Shown here: positions 39,813 through 51,506 of the stretch, in pieces
How the letters are laid out: every line of letters begins with the position of its first letter
Numbering within the stretch: position 1 is the first letter of the stretch
Source of the DNA: Bathynomus jamesi
Taxonomy: Eukaryota > Arthropoda > Malacostraca > Isopoda > Cirolanidae
Assembly (NCBI GenBank): GCA_023014485.1
Contig: JAJOZX010012265.1
Span: forward strand, 44,339 to 108,338
Length of the DNA stretch: 64,000 nucleotides
Reading direction: 5' to 3'
Position numbers and translations under genes: made by a program
Notes under the pieces: generated by a model
The model's database searches: none
What the model was told of the DNA's origin: nothing
What the model saw: the letters and a program-made list of their open reading frames with translations, nothing else

Positions 39813-41332
39813 GAAACTCCTTTATTATATTTGGTTGGAGAAAATAATGTCAAATGAAGCATAATGAAGCATAATGAAGCATAATAGATTAGAGTTTTTC
39901 ATTTAAGAAAAACGTTAATAAAAATTTTTACATTTCCGAAAATTGCTTTTATCTATGTTAAAAATCGAATTTTCAACATAAGTTTAAATGTACACTTAAA
40001 ATATAGTAAAAATGATTAGAATTTACTATTTAATTTATATCATAATTCAATAGTGTAGAAACTTTCATAAAAAATCTATTAATTTTTACTATTTTAAGAA
40101 GAAGCCTTGAAATTCCGTCTAAAAGTAAAGACTGTGGAGGGTGGCTCTCTTTGAATAACTATAAGACGATTTTCAAATTTTTCGACAGAAACTCCTTTAT
40201 TATATTGGGTTGTACAAAATAATGTCAAATGAAGCATAAAATCTCCAAAAAATTTTAGTCAATAAGGGAACGTAATAGATTACAATTTTTCATTTAAGGA
40301 AAACGATATTCAAAATTTTTACATTTCCGAAAGTTCCTTTTCTCTATGTTAAAAACCGAATTTTCAACATAAGCTTAAATGTACACATAAATATAGTAAA
40401 AATGATTAGAATTTACTATTTAATTTATATCATAATTCAGTAGTATAGAAACTTTCATAAAAAATGTATTAATTTCGACTATTTTAAGAAGAAGCCTTGA
40501 AATTCCGTCAAAACGTAAAGACTGTGGAGGGTGGCTCTCTTTGAATAACTATAAGACGATTTTCAAATTTTTCGCCAGAAACTCCTTTATTGTATTGGGT
40601 TGTACAAAAAATGTCAAATGAAGCATAAAATCTCAAAAAATTTTAGTCAATAAGGGAACGTATTAGATTACAGTTTTTCATTTAAGAAAAACGATATTCA
40701 AATTTTTTACTTTTCCGAAAGTTGCTTTTCTCTATGTTTCAAACCGAATTTTCAAAATAAGCTTAAATGTACACTTAAAATATGGTAAAAATGATTGGAA
40801 TTTACTATTTAATTTATGTCATAATTGAATATTATTGAAACTTTAAAAAAAAATCCGTTCATTTCGACTATTTTAACAAGAATTATTGAAATCCTGTCTA
40901 AAAATAAAGACTGGGGAGTGTGGCTCTCTTTGAAATACTTTGAAACAATTTTCTAATGTTTGGCAAGAAACTCCTTTATTGTATTTGGTTGCAGAAAATA
41001 ATGTCAAATGAAGCATAATGAAGCACAATAGATTACAGTTTTTCATTTAAGAAAAACGATATTCAAAATTTTCAAATTTCCAAAAGTTGCTTTTCTCTAT
41101 GTTAAACCCGGAATTTTCAGCATAAGCTTAAATGTACACTTAAAATACAGTAAAAATAATTAGAATTTACTACTTAATTTCTATCATAATTGAAGAGTAT
41201 AGAAACTTTCATAAAAAAATCCATTCATTTCGACCATTTTAACAAGAATTATTCAAATGTTGTCTAAAAATAAAGAGTGGGGAGTATGGCTCTCTTTCAA
41301 TAACTTTAAAACAATTTTTTAATGTTTGGCAA
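39813..41332 (+). repeat. HOR 27: 4-monomer unit with T3/T4 fusion head
   Basis: Monomers start at 39813, 40188, 40578 and 40967. The third has gttgtacaa followed by gtattag, a T3 head on a T4 body. Confidence 0.88.
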
Positions 41333-42540
41333 GAAACTCCTTTATTATATTTGGTTGGAGAAAATAATGTCAAATGAAGCATAATGAAGCATAATGAAGC
41401 ATAATAGATTAGAGTTTTTCATTTAAGAAAAACGTTAATAAAAATTTTTACATTTCCGAAAATTGCTTTTATCTATGTTAAAAATCGAATTTTCAACATA
41501 AGTTTAAATGTACACTTAAAATATAGTAAAAATGATTAGAATTTACTATTTACTTTATATCATAATTCAATAGTATAGAAACTTTCATAAAAAAATCTAT
41601 TCATTTTGACTATTTTAAGAAGAAGCCTTGAAATTCCGTCTAAAAGTAAAGACTGTGGAGGGTTGCTCTCTTTGAATAACTATAAGACGATTTTCAAATT
41701 TTTCGCCAGAAACTCCTTTATTATATTGGGTTGTAGAAAATAATGTCAAATGAAGCGTAAAATCTCCAAAAAATTTTAGTCAATAAGGGAACGTAATAGA
41801 TTACAATTTTTCATTTAAGGAAAACGATATTCAAAATTTTTACATTTCCGAAAGTTCCTTTTCTCTATGTTAAAAACCGAATTTTCAACATAAACTTAAA
41901 TGTACACATAAATATAGTAAAAATGATTAGAATTTACTATTTAATTTATATCATAATTTTCCAAATAATCTTAAATGTACACTTAAAATATTGTAAAAAT
42001 TATTGGAATTTACTATTTAATTCATGTCATAATTGAATATCACTGAAACTTTAAAAAAAAAATCCGTTCATTTCGACTATTTTAACAAGAATTATTGAAA
42101 TCCTATCTAAAAATAAAGACTGGGGAGTGTGGCTCTCTTTGAAATACTTTGAAACAATTTTCTAATGTTTGGCAAGAAACTCCTTTATTGTATTTGGTTC
42201 TAGAAAATAATGTCAAATGAAGCATAATGAAGCACAATAGATTACAGTTTTTCATTTAAGAAAAACGATATTAAAATTTTCACATTTCGAAAAGTTGCTT
42301 TTCTCTATGTTAAACACCGAATTTTCAGCATAAGCTTAAATGTACACTTAAAATACAGTAAAAATAATTAGAATTTACTACTTAATTTATATCATAATTG
42401 AAGAGTATAGAAACTTTCATAAAAAAATCCATTCATTTCGACCATTTTAACAAGAATTATTCAAATGTTGACTAAAAATAAAGAGTGGGGAGTATGGCTC
42501 TCTTTCAATAACTTTAAAACAATTTTTTAATGTTTGGCAA
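41333..42540 (+). repeat. HOR 28: 3-monomer unit
   Basis: Monomers start at 41333, 41709 and 42176. Clean standard short unit of 1,208 bp. Confidence 0.91.
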
Positions 42541-44450
42541 GAAACTCCTTTATTATATTTGGTTGGAGAAAATAATGTCAAATGAAGCATAATGAAGCAT
42601 AATGAAGCATAATAGATTAGAGTTTTTCATTTAAGAAAAACGTTAATAAAAATTTTTACATTTCCGAAAATTGCTTTTATCTATGTTAAAAATCGAATTT
42701 TCAACATAAGTTTAAATGTACACTTAAAATATAGTAAAAATGATTAGAATTTACTATTTAATTTATATCATAATTCAATAGTGTAGAAACTTTCATAAAA
42801 AATCTATTAATTTTTACTATTTTAAGAAGAAGCCTTGAAATTCCGTCTAAAAGTAAAGACTGTGGAGGGTGGCTCTCTTTGAATAACTATAAGACGATTT
42901 TCAAATTTTTCGACAGAAACTCCTTTATTATATTGGGTTGTACAAAATAATGTCAAATGAAGCATAAAATCTCCAAAAAATTTTAGTCAATAAGGGAACG
43001 TAATAGATTACAATTTTTCATTTAAGGAAAACGATATTCAAAATTTTTACATTTCCGAAAGTTCCTTTTCTCTATGTTAAAAACCGAATTTTCAACATAA
43101 GCTTAAATGTACACATAAATATAGTAAAAATGATTAGAATTTACTATTTAATTTATATCATAATTCAGTAGTATAGAAACTTTCATAAAAAAATGTATTA
43201 ATTTCGACTATTTTAAGAAGAAGCCTTGAAATTCCGTCAAAACGTAAAGACTGTGGAGGGTGGCTCTCTTTGAATAACTATAAGACGATTTTCAAATTTT
43301 TCGCCAGAAACTCCTTTATTGTATTGGGTTGTACAAAATAATGTCAAATGAAGCATAAAATCTCAAAAAAATTTTAGTCAATAAGGGAACGTAATAGATT
43401 ACAATTTTTCATTTAAGGAAAACGATATTCAAAATTTTTACATTTCCGAAAGTTCCTTTTCTCTATGTTAAAAACCGAATTTTCAACATAAGCTTAAATG
43501 TACACATAAATATAGTAAAAATTATTAGAATTTACTATTTAATTTATATCATAATTCAGTAGTATAGAAACTTTCATAAAAAAATGTATTAATTTCGACT
43601 ATTTTATGAAGAAGCCTTGAAATTCCGTCAAAACGTAAAGACTGTGGAGGGTGGCTCTCTTTGAATAACTATAAGACGATTTTCAAATTTTTCGCAAGAA
43701 ACTCCTTTATTGTATTGGGTTGTAGAAAATAATGTCAAATGAAGCATAAAATCTCAAAAAAATTTTAGTCAATAAGGGAACGTATTAGATTACAGTTTTT
43801 CATTTAAGAAAAACGATATTCAAATTTTTACTTTTCCGAAAGTTGCTTTTCTCTGTTTCAAACCGAATTTTCAAAATAAGCTTAAATGTACACTTAAAAT
43901 ATGGTAAAAATGATTGGAATTTACTATTTAATTTATGTCATAATTGAATATTATTGAAACTTTAAAAAAAAACCGTTCATTTCGACTATTTTAACAAGAA
44001 TTATTGAAATCCTGTCTAAAAATAAAGACTGGGGAGTGTGGCTCTCTTTGAAATACTTTGAAACAATTTTCTAATGTTTGGCAAGAAACTCCTTTATTGT
44101 ATTTGGTTGCAGAAAATAATGTCAAATGAAGCATAATGAAGCACAATAGATTACAGTTTTTCATTTAAGAAAAACGATATTCAAAATTTTCAAATTTCCA
44201 AAAGTTGCTTTTCTCTATGTTAAACCCGGAATTTTCAGCATAAGCTTAAATGTACACTTAAAATACAGTAAAAATAATTAGAATTTACTACTTAATTTCT
44301 ATCATAATTGAAGAGTATAGAAACTTTCATAAAAAAATCCATTCATTTCGACCATTTTAACAAGAATTATTCAAATGTTGTCTAAAAATAAAGAGTGGGG
44401 AGTATGGCTCTCTTTCAATAACTTTAAAACAATTTTTTAATGTTTGGCAA
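42541..44450 (+). repeat. HOR 29: 5-monomer unit
   Basis: Monomers start at 42541, 42916, 43307, 43698 and 44085. Clean T1-T2-T3-T4-T5 apart from small losses in T4 (ctctgtttc, aaaaaccgttc). Confidence 0.91.
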
Positions 44451-45655
44451 GAAACTCCTTTATTATATTTGGTTGGAGAAAATAATGTCAAATGAAGCAT
44501 AATGAAGCATAATGAAGCATAATAGATTAGAGTTTTTCATTTAAGAAAAACGTTAATAAAATTTTTACATTTCCGAAAATTGCTTTTATCTATGTTAAAA
44601 ATCGAATTTTCAACATAAGTTTAAATGTACACTTAAAATATAGTAAAAATGATTAGAATTTACTATTTAATTTATATCATAATTCAATAGTATAGAAACT
44701 TTCATAAAAAATCTATTCATTTTGACTATTTTAAGAAGAAGCCTTGAAATTCCGTCTAAAAGTAAAGACTGTGGAGGGTTGCTCTCTTTGAATAACTATA
44801 AGACGATTTTCAAATTTTTCGCCAGAAACTCCTTTATTATATTGGGTTGTAGAAAATAATGTCAAATGAAGCGTAAAATCTCCAAAAAATTTTAGTCAAT
44901 AAGGGAACGTAATAGATTACAATTTTTCATTTAAGGAAAACGATATTCAAAATTTTTACATTTCCGAAAGTTCCTTTTCTCTATGTTAAAAACCGAATTT
45001 TCAACATAAACTTAAATGTACACATAAATATAGTAAAAATGATTAGAATTTACTATTTAATTTATATCATAATTTTCCAAATAATCTTAAATGTACACTT
45101 AAAATATTGTAAAAATTATTGGAATTTACTATTTAATTCATGTCATAATTGAATATCACTGAAACTTTAAAAAAAAATCCGTTCATTTCGACTATTTTAA
45201 CAAGAATTATTGAAATCCTATCTAAAAATAAGACTGGGGAGTGTGGCTCTCTTTGAAATACTTTGAAACAATTTTCTAATGTTTGGCAAGAAACTCCTTT
45301 ATTGTATTTGGTTCTAGAAAATAATGTCAAATGAAGCATAATGAAGCACAATAGATTACAGTTTTTCATTTAAGAAAAACGATATTAAAAATTTTCACAT
45401 TTCGAAAAGTTGCTTTTCTCTATGTTAAACACCGAATTTTCAGCATAAGCTTAAATGTACACTTAAAATACAGTAAAAATAATTAGAATTTACTACTTAA
45501 TTTATATCATAATTGAAGAGTATAGAAACTTTCATAAAAAAATCCATTCATTTCGACCATTTTAACAAGAATTATTCAAATGTTGACTAAAAATAAAGAG
45601 TGGGGAGTATGGCTCTCTTTCAATAACTTTAAAACAATTTTTTAATGTTTGGCAA
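44451..45655 (+). repeat. HOR 30: 3-monomer unit
   Basis: Monomers start at 44451, 44825 and 45290. Standard short unit. T1' here has aatttatatc rather than actttatatc. Confidence 0.91.
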
Positions 45656-46030
45656 GAAACTCCTTTATTATATTTGGTTGGAGAAAATAATGTCAAATGA
45701 AGCATAATGAAGCATAATGAAGCATAATAGATTAGAGTTTTTCATTTAAGAAAAACGTTAATAAAAATTTTTACATTTCCGAAAATTGCTTTTATCTATG
45801 TTAAAAATCGAATTTTCAACATAAGTTTAAATGTACACTTAAAATATAGTAAAAATGATTAGAATTTACTATTTAATTTATATCATAATTCAATAGTGTA
45901 GAAACTTTCATAAAAAATCTATTAATTTTTACTATTTTAAGAAGAAGCCTTGAAATTCCGTCTAAAAGTAAAGACTGTGGAGGGTGGCTCTCTTTGAATA
46001 ACTATAAGACGATTTTCAAATTTTTCGACA
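45656..46030 (+). repeat. Reference monomer T1 (375 bp)
   Basis: A clean example of the first monomer of every HOR. Diagnostic variants are the ggttggag head, three tandem gaagcataat decamers followed by agattagag, aaaacgttaata, the tatc form of tatctatg instead of ctctatg, cataagtttaaatg (no AAGCTT), and agtaaagactgtgg. In long HORs the tail reads tagtgtag, ttaatttttac, gggtggctc and cgacag, as here. In 3-monomer HORs it usually reads tactttatatc, tagtatag, ttcattttgac, gggttgctc and cgccag. Confidence 0.92.
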
Positions 46031-46420
46031 GAAACTCCTTTATTATATTGGGTTGTACAAAATAATGTCAAATGAAGCATAAAATCTCCAAAAAATTTTA
46101 GTCAATAAGGGAACGTAATAGATTACAATTTTTCATTTAAGGAAAACGATATTCAAAATTTTTACATTTCCGAAAGTTCCTTTTCTCTATGTTAAAAACC
46201 GAATTTTCAACATAAGCTTAAATGTACACATAAATATAGTAAAAATGATTAGAATTTACTATTTAATTTATATCATAATTCAGTAGTATAGAAACTTTCA
46301 TAAAAAATGTATTAATTTCGACTATTTTAAGAAGAAGCCTTGAAATTCCGTCAAAACGTAAAGACTGTGGAGGGTGGCTCTCTTTGAATAACTATAAGAC
46401 GATTTTCAAATTTTTCGCCA
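46031..46420 (+). repeat. Reference monomer T2 (390 bp)
   Basis: Second monomer of 4- and 5-monomer HORs. It starts attatattgggttgtacaa, then gaagcataaaatctcc, caataagggaacgtaatag, aaggaaaacg, gttccttttctc, cataagcttaaatg (contains AAGCTT), acataaatatag, aaaaatgattag, the tail ttttaagaagaag, and cgtaaagactgtgg. It ends with cgccag before the next anchor. Confidence 0.9.
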
Positions 46421-46811
46421 GAAACTCCTTTATTGTATTGGGTTGTACAAAATAATGTCAAATGAAGCATAAAATCTCAAAAAAATTTTAGTCAATAAGG
46501 GAACGTAATAGATTACAATTTTTCATTTAAGGAAAACGATATTCAAAATTTTTACATTTCCGAAAGTTCCTTTTCTCTATGTTAAAAACCGAATTTTCAA
46601 CATAAGCTTAAATGTACACATAAATATAGTAAAAATTATTAGAATTTACTATTTAATTTATATCATAATTCAGTAGTATAGAAACTTTCATAAAAAAATG
46701 TATTAATTTCGACTATTTTATGAAGAAGCCTTGAAATTCCGTCAAAACGTAAAGACTGTGGAGGGTGGCTCTCTTTGAATAACTATAAGACGATTTTCAA
46801 ATTTTTCGCAA
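46421..46811 (+). repeat. Reference monomer T3 (391 bp)
   Basis: Present in 5-monomer HORs only. It closely resembles T2 but reads attgtattgggttgtacaa, ctcaaaaaaa in place of ctccaaaaaa, aaaaattattag in place of aaaaatgattag, ttttatgaagaag in place of ttttaagaagaag, and ends cgcaag. The few differences suggest T3 arose from T2 by recent duplication. Confidence 0.88.
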
Positions 46812-47202
46812 GAAACTCCTTTATTGTATTGGGTTGTAGAAAATAATGTCAAATGAAGCATAAAATCTCAAAAAAATTTTAGTCAATAAGGGAACGTATT
46901 AGATTACAGTTTTTCATTTAAGAAAAACGATATTCAAATTTTTTACTTTTCCGAAAGTTGCTTTTCTCTATGTTTCAAACCGAATTTTCAAATAAGCTTA
47001 AATGTACACTTAAAATATGGTAAAAATGATTGGAATTTACTATTTAATTTATGTCATAATTGAATATTATTGAAACTTTAAAAAAAAAATCCGTTCATTT
47101 CGACTATTTTAACAAGAATTATTGAAATCCTGTCTAAAAATAAAGACTGGGGAGTGTGGCTCTCTTTGAAATACTTTGAAACAATTTTCTAATGTTTGGC
47201 AA
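46812..47202 (+). repeat. Reference monomer T4 (391 bp)
   Basis: Penultimate monomer of 4- and 5-monomer HORs. Diagnostic variants are gttgtagaaaataatg, ctcaaaaaaa, gaacgtattag, gattacagtttttc, ttttacttttccg, tgtttcaaaccg, aaaatatgg, gattggaatttac, tttatgtcataattgaatattattg, ttaacaagaattattgaaatcctg and aataaagactgggg. It lacks a gaagcataatgaagc duplication. Confidence 0.9.
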
Positions 47203-47568
47203 GAAACTCCTTTATTGTATTTGGTTGCAGAAAATAATGTCAAATGAAGCATAATGAAGCACAATAGATTACAGTTTTTCATTTAAGAAAAACGATATTC
47301 AAAATTTTCAAATTTCCAAAAGTTGCTTTTCTCTATGTTAAACCCGGAATTTTCAGCATAAGCTTAAATGTACACTTAAAATACAGTAAAAATAATTAGA
47401 ATTTACTACTTAATTTCTATCATAATTGAAGAGTATAGAAACTTTCATAAAAAAATCCATTCATTTCGACCATTTTAACAAGAATTATTCAAATGTTGTC
47501 TAAAAATAAAGAGTGGGGAGTATGGCTCTCTTTCAATAACTTTAAAACAATTTTTTAATGTTTGGCAA
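47203..47568 (+). repeat. Reference monomer T5 (366 bp)
   Basis: Last monomer of every HOR. It has ggttgcagaaaataatg, gaagcataatgaagcacaatag, tttcaaatttccaaaag, ttaaacccggaa, cagcataagcttaaatg, aaaatacag, ataattagaatttactac, aatttctatc, ttgaagag, cgaccatttt, aaatgttgtctaaaaataaagagtgggg and gagtatggctctctttcaataac. In 3-monomer HORs the T5' form differs consistently: ggttctag, cacatttcg, aaacaccgaa, aatttatatc and gttgactaa. Confidence 0.9.
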
Positions 47569-48775
47569 GAAACTCCTTTATTATATTTGGTTGGAGAAAA
47601 TAATGTCAAATGAAGCATAATGAAGCATAATGAAGCATAATAGATTAGAGTTTTTCTTTAAGAAAAACGTTAATAAAAATTTTACATTTCCGAAAATTGC
47701 TTTTATCTATGTTAAAAATCGAATTTTCAACATAAGTTTAAATGTACACTTAAAATATAGTAAAAATGATTAGAATTTACTATTTACTTTATATCATAAT
47801 TCAATAGTATAGAAACTTTCATAAAAAAATCTATTCATTTTGACTATTTTAAGAAGAAGCCTTGAAATTCCGTCTAAAAGTAAAGACTGTGGAGGGTTGC
47901 TCTCTTTGAATAACTATAAGACGATTTTCAAATTTTTCGCCAGAAACTCCTTTATTATATTGGGTTGTAGAAAATAATGTCAAATGAAGCGTAAAATCTC
48001 CAAAAAATTTTAGTCAATAAGGGAACGTAATAGATTACAATTTTTCATTTAAGGAAAACGATATTCAAAATTTTTACATTTCCGAAAGTTCCTTTTCTCT
48101 ATGTTAAAAACCGAATTTTCAACATAAACTTAAATGTACACATAAATATAGTAAAAATGATTAGAATTTACTATTTAATTTATATCATAATTTTCCAAAT
48201 AATCTTAAATGTACACTTAAAATATTGTAAAAATTATTGGAATTTACTATTTAATTCATGTCATAATTGAATATCACTGAAACTTTAAAAAAAAAATCCG
48301 TTCATTTCGACTATTTTAACAAGAATTATTGAAATCCTATCTAAAAATAAAGACTGGGGAGTGTGGCTCTCTTTGAAATACTTTGAAACAATTTTCTAAT
48401 GTTTGGCAAGAAACTCCTTTATTGTATTTGGTTCTAGAAAATAATGTCAAATGAAGCATAATGAAGCACAATAGATTACAGTTTTTCATTTAAGAAAAAC
48501 GATATTAAAAATTTTCACATTTCGAAAAGTTGCTTTTCTCTATGTTAAACACCGAATTTTCAGCATAAGCTTAAATGTACACTTAAAATACAGTAAAAAT
48601 AATTAGAATTTACTACTTAATTTATATCATAATTGAAGAGTATAGAAACTTTCATAAAAAAATCCATTCATTTCGACCATTTTAACAAGAATTATTCAAA
48701 TGTTGACTAAAAATAAAGAGTGGGGAGTATGGCTCTCTTTCAATAACTTTAAAACAATTTTTTAATGTTTGGCAA
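47569..48775 (+). repeat. HOR 32: 3-monomer unit (type example of the short class)
   Basis: Monomers start at 47569, 47943 and 48410, with lengths 374, 467 and 366 bp. All T1', Tx and T5' marks are present. Confidence 0.93.
47943..48409 (+). repeat. Reference extended monomer Tx (467 bp, internal 75 bp duplication)
   Basis: Central monomer of 3-monomer HORs. The left part is T2-like with its own mark gaagcgtaaaatctcc. It runs through cataaacttaaatgtacac and aatttatatcataattttcc, where it re-enters the equivalent of the cgaattttc point and continues as a T4-like right part (aataatcttaaatgtacac, aaaatattg, attattggaatttac, attcatgtcataattgaatatcactg, aaatcctatc, aataaagactgggg). The core around ttaaatgtacac to tcataatt is therefore present twice, about 75 bp apart. 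This explains the extra length over a normal monomer. Other copies start near 3806, 5009, 7731, 10462, 13191, 15898 (split by the transposon), 18892, 27676, 30765, 33850, 35059, 36274, 38980, 41709, 44825, 50674, 53786, 54986, 58092, 59296 and 62022. Confidence 0.92.
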
Positions 48776-50298
48776 GAAACTCCTTTATTATATTTGGTTG
48801 GAGAAAATAATGTCAAATGAAGCATAATGAAGCATAATGAAGCATAATAGATTAGAGTTTTTCATTTAAGAAAAACGTTAATAAAAATTTTTACATTTCC
48901 GAAAATTGCTTTTATCTATGTTAAAAATCGAATTTTCAACATAAGTTTAAATGTACACTTAAAATATAGTAAAAATGATTAGAATTTACTATTTAATTTA
49001 TATCATAATTCAATAGTGTAGAAACTTTCATAAAAAATCTATTAATTTTTACTATTTTAAGAAGAAGCCTTGAAATTCCGTCTAAAAGTAAAGACTGTGG
49101 AGGGTGGCTCTCTTTGAATAACTATAAGACGATTTTCAAATTTTTCGACAGAAACTCCTTTATTATATTGGGTTGTACAAAATAATGTCAAATGAAGCAT
49201 AAAATCTCCAAAAAATTTTAGTCAATAAGGGAACGTAATAGATTACAATTTTTCATTTAAGGAAAACGATATTCAAAATTTTTACATTTCCGAAAGTTCC
49301 TTTTCTCTATGTTAAAAACCGAATTTTCAACATAAGCTTAAATGTACACATAAATATAGTAAAAATGATTAGAATTTACTATTTAATTTATATCATAATT
49401 CAGTAGTATAGAAACTTTCATAAAAAAATGTATTAATTTCGACTATTTTAAGAAGAAGCCTTGAAATTCCGTCAAAACGTAAAGACTGTGGAGGGTGGCT
49501 CTCTTTGAATAACTATAAGACGATTTTCAAATTTTTCGCCAGAAACTCCTTTATTGTATTGGGTTGTAGAAAATAATGTCAAATGAAGCATAAAATCTCA
49601 AAAAAATTTTAGTCAATAAGGGAACGTATTAGATTACAGTTTTTCATTTAAGAAAAACGATATTCAAATTTTTTACTTTTCCGAAAGTTGCTTTTCTCTA
49701 TGTTTCAAACCGAATTTTCAAAATAAGCTTAAATGTACACTTAAAATATGGTAAAAATGATTGGAATTTACTATTTAATTTATGTCATAATTGAATATTA
49801 TTGAAACTTTAAAAAAAAAATCCGTTCATTTCGACTATTTTAACAAGAATTATTGAAATCCTGTCTAAAAATAAAGACTGGGGAGTGTGGCTCTCTTTGA
49901 AATACTTTGAAACAATTTTCTAATGTTTGGCAAGAAACTCCTTTATTGTATTTGGTTGCAGAAAATAATGTCAAATGAAGCATAATGAAGCACAATAGAT
50001 TACAGTTTTTCATTTAAGAAAAACGATATTCAAATTTTCAAATTTCCAAAAGTTGCTTTTCTCTATGTTAAACCCGGAATTTTCAGCATAAGCTTAAATG
50101 TACACTTAAAATACAGTAAAAATAATTAGAATTTACTACTTAATTTCTATCATAATTGAAGAGTATAGAAACTTTCATAAAAAAATCCATTCATTTCGAC
50201 CATTTTAACAAGAATTATTCAAATGTTGTCTAAAAATAAAGAGTGGGGAGTATGGCTCTCTTTCAATAACTTTAAAACAATTTTTTAATGTTTGGCAA
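48776..50298 (+). repeat. HOR 33: 4-monomer unit
   Basis: Monomers start at 48776, 49151, 49542 and 49934. A T2 tail ending cgccag runs straight into a T4 with gttgtagaa, so the T3 loss point is near the anchor, as in the first unit of the window. Confidence 0.9.
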
Positions 50299-51506
50299 GA
50301 AACTCCTTTATTATATTTGGTTGGAGAAAATAATGTCAAATGAAGCATAATGAAGCATAATGAAGCATAATAGATTAGAGTTTTTCATTTAAGAAAAACG
50401 TTAATAAAAATTTTACATTTCCGAAAATTGCTTTTATCTATGTTAAAAATCGAATTTTCAACATAAGTTTAAATGTACACTTAAAATATAGTAAAAATGA
50501 TTAGAATTTACTATTTACTTTATATCATAATTCAATAGTATAGAAACTTTCATAAAAAAATCTATTCATTTTGACTATTTTAAGAAGAAGCCTTGAAATT
50601 CCGTCTAAAAGTAAAGACTGTGGAGGGTTGCTCTCTTTGAATAACTATAAGACGATTTTCAAATTTTTCGCCAGAAACTCCTTTATTATATTGGGTTGTA
50701 GAAAATAATGTCAAATGAAGCGTAAAATCTCCAAAAAATTTTAGTCAATAAGGGAACGTAATAGATTACAATTTTTCATTTAAGGAAAACGATATTCAAA
50801 ATTTTTACATTTCCGAAAGTTCCTTTTCTCTATGTTAAAAACCGAATTTTCAACATAAACTTAAATGTACACATAAATATAGTAAAAATGATTAGAATTT
50901 ACTATTTAATTTATATCATAATTTTCCAAATAATCTTAAATGTACACTTAAAATATTGTAAAAATTATTGGAATTTACTATTTAATTCATGTCATAATTG
51001 AATATCACTGAAACTTTAAAAAAAAAATCCGTTCATTTCGACTATTTTAACAAGAATTATTGAAATCCTATCTAAAAATAAAGACTGGGGAGTGTGGCTC
51101 TCTTTGAAATACTTTGAAACAATTTTCTAATGTTTGGCAAGAAACTCCTTTATTGTATTTGGTTCTAGAAAATAATGTCAAATGAAGCATAATGAAGCAC
51201 AATAGATTACAGTTTTTCATTTAAGAAAAACGATATTAAAAATTTTCACATTTCGAAAAGTTGCTTTTCTCTATGTTAAACACCGAATTTTCAGCATAAG
51301 CTTAAATGTACACTTAAAATACAGTAAAAATAATTAGAATTTACTACTTAATTTATATCATAATTGAAGAGTATAGAAACTTTCATAAAAAAATCCATTC
51401 ATTTCGACCATTTTAACAAGAATTATTCAAATGTTGACTAAAAATAAAGAGTGGGGAGTATGGCTCTCTTTCAATAACTTTAAAACAATTTTTTAATGTT
51501 TGGCAA
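50299..51506 (+). repeat. HOR 34: 3-monomer unit
   Basis: Monomers start at 50299, 50674 and 51141. Standard short unit. Confidence 0.91.

Larger units (their letters stand above)
45656..47568 (+). repeat. HOR 31: 5-monomer unit (type example of the long class)
   Basis: Monomers start at 45656, 46031, 46421, 46812 and 47203, with lengths 375, 390, 391, 391 and 366 bp. All diagnostic marks of T1 to T5 are present with very few gaps, so I use it as the reference long HOR. Confidence 0.93.

Noticed and set aside
45133..45369. Recurrent minus-strand open frames of 60-78 codons with similar protein sequence (also near 4861, 8073, 13499, 14248, 15044, 25343, 28027, 28708 and 53638)
   Set aside because: They overlap a monomer boundary in the satellite and recur only because the DNA repeats. 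Most HOR copies of the same region are closed by frame changes in A runs. The encoded sequence has no recognisable domain and follows DNA base composition.
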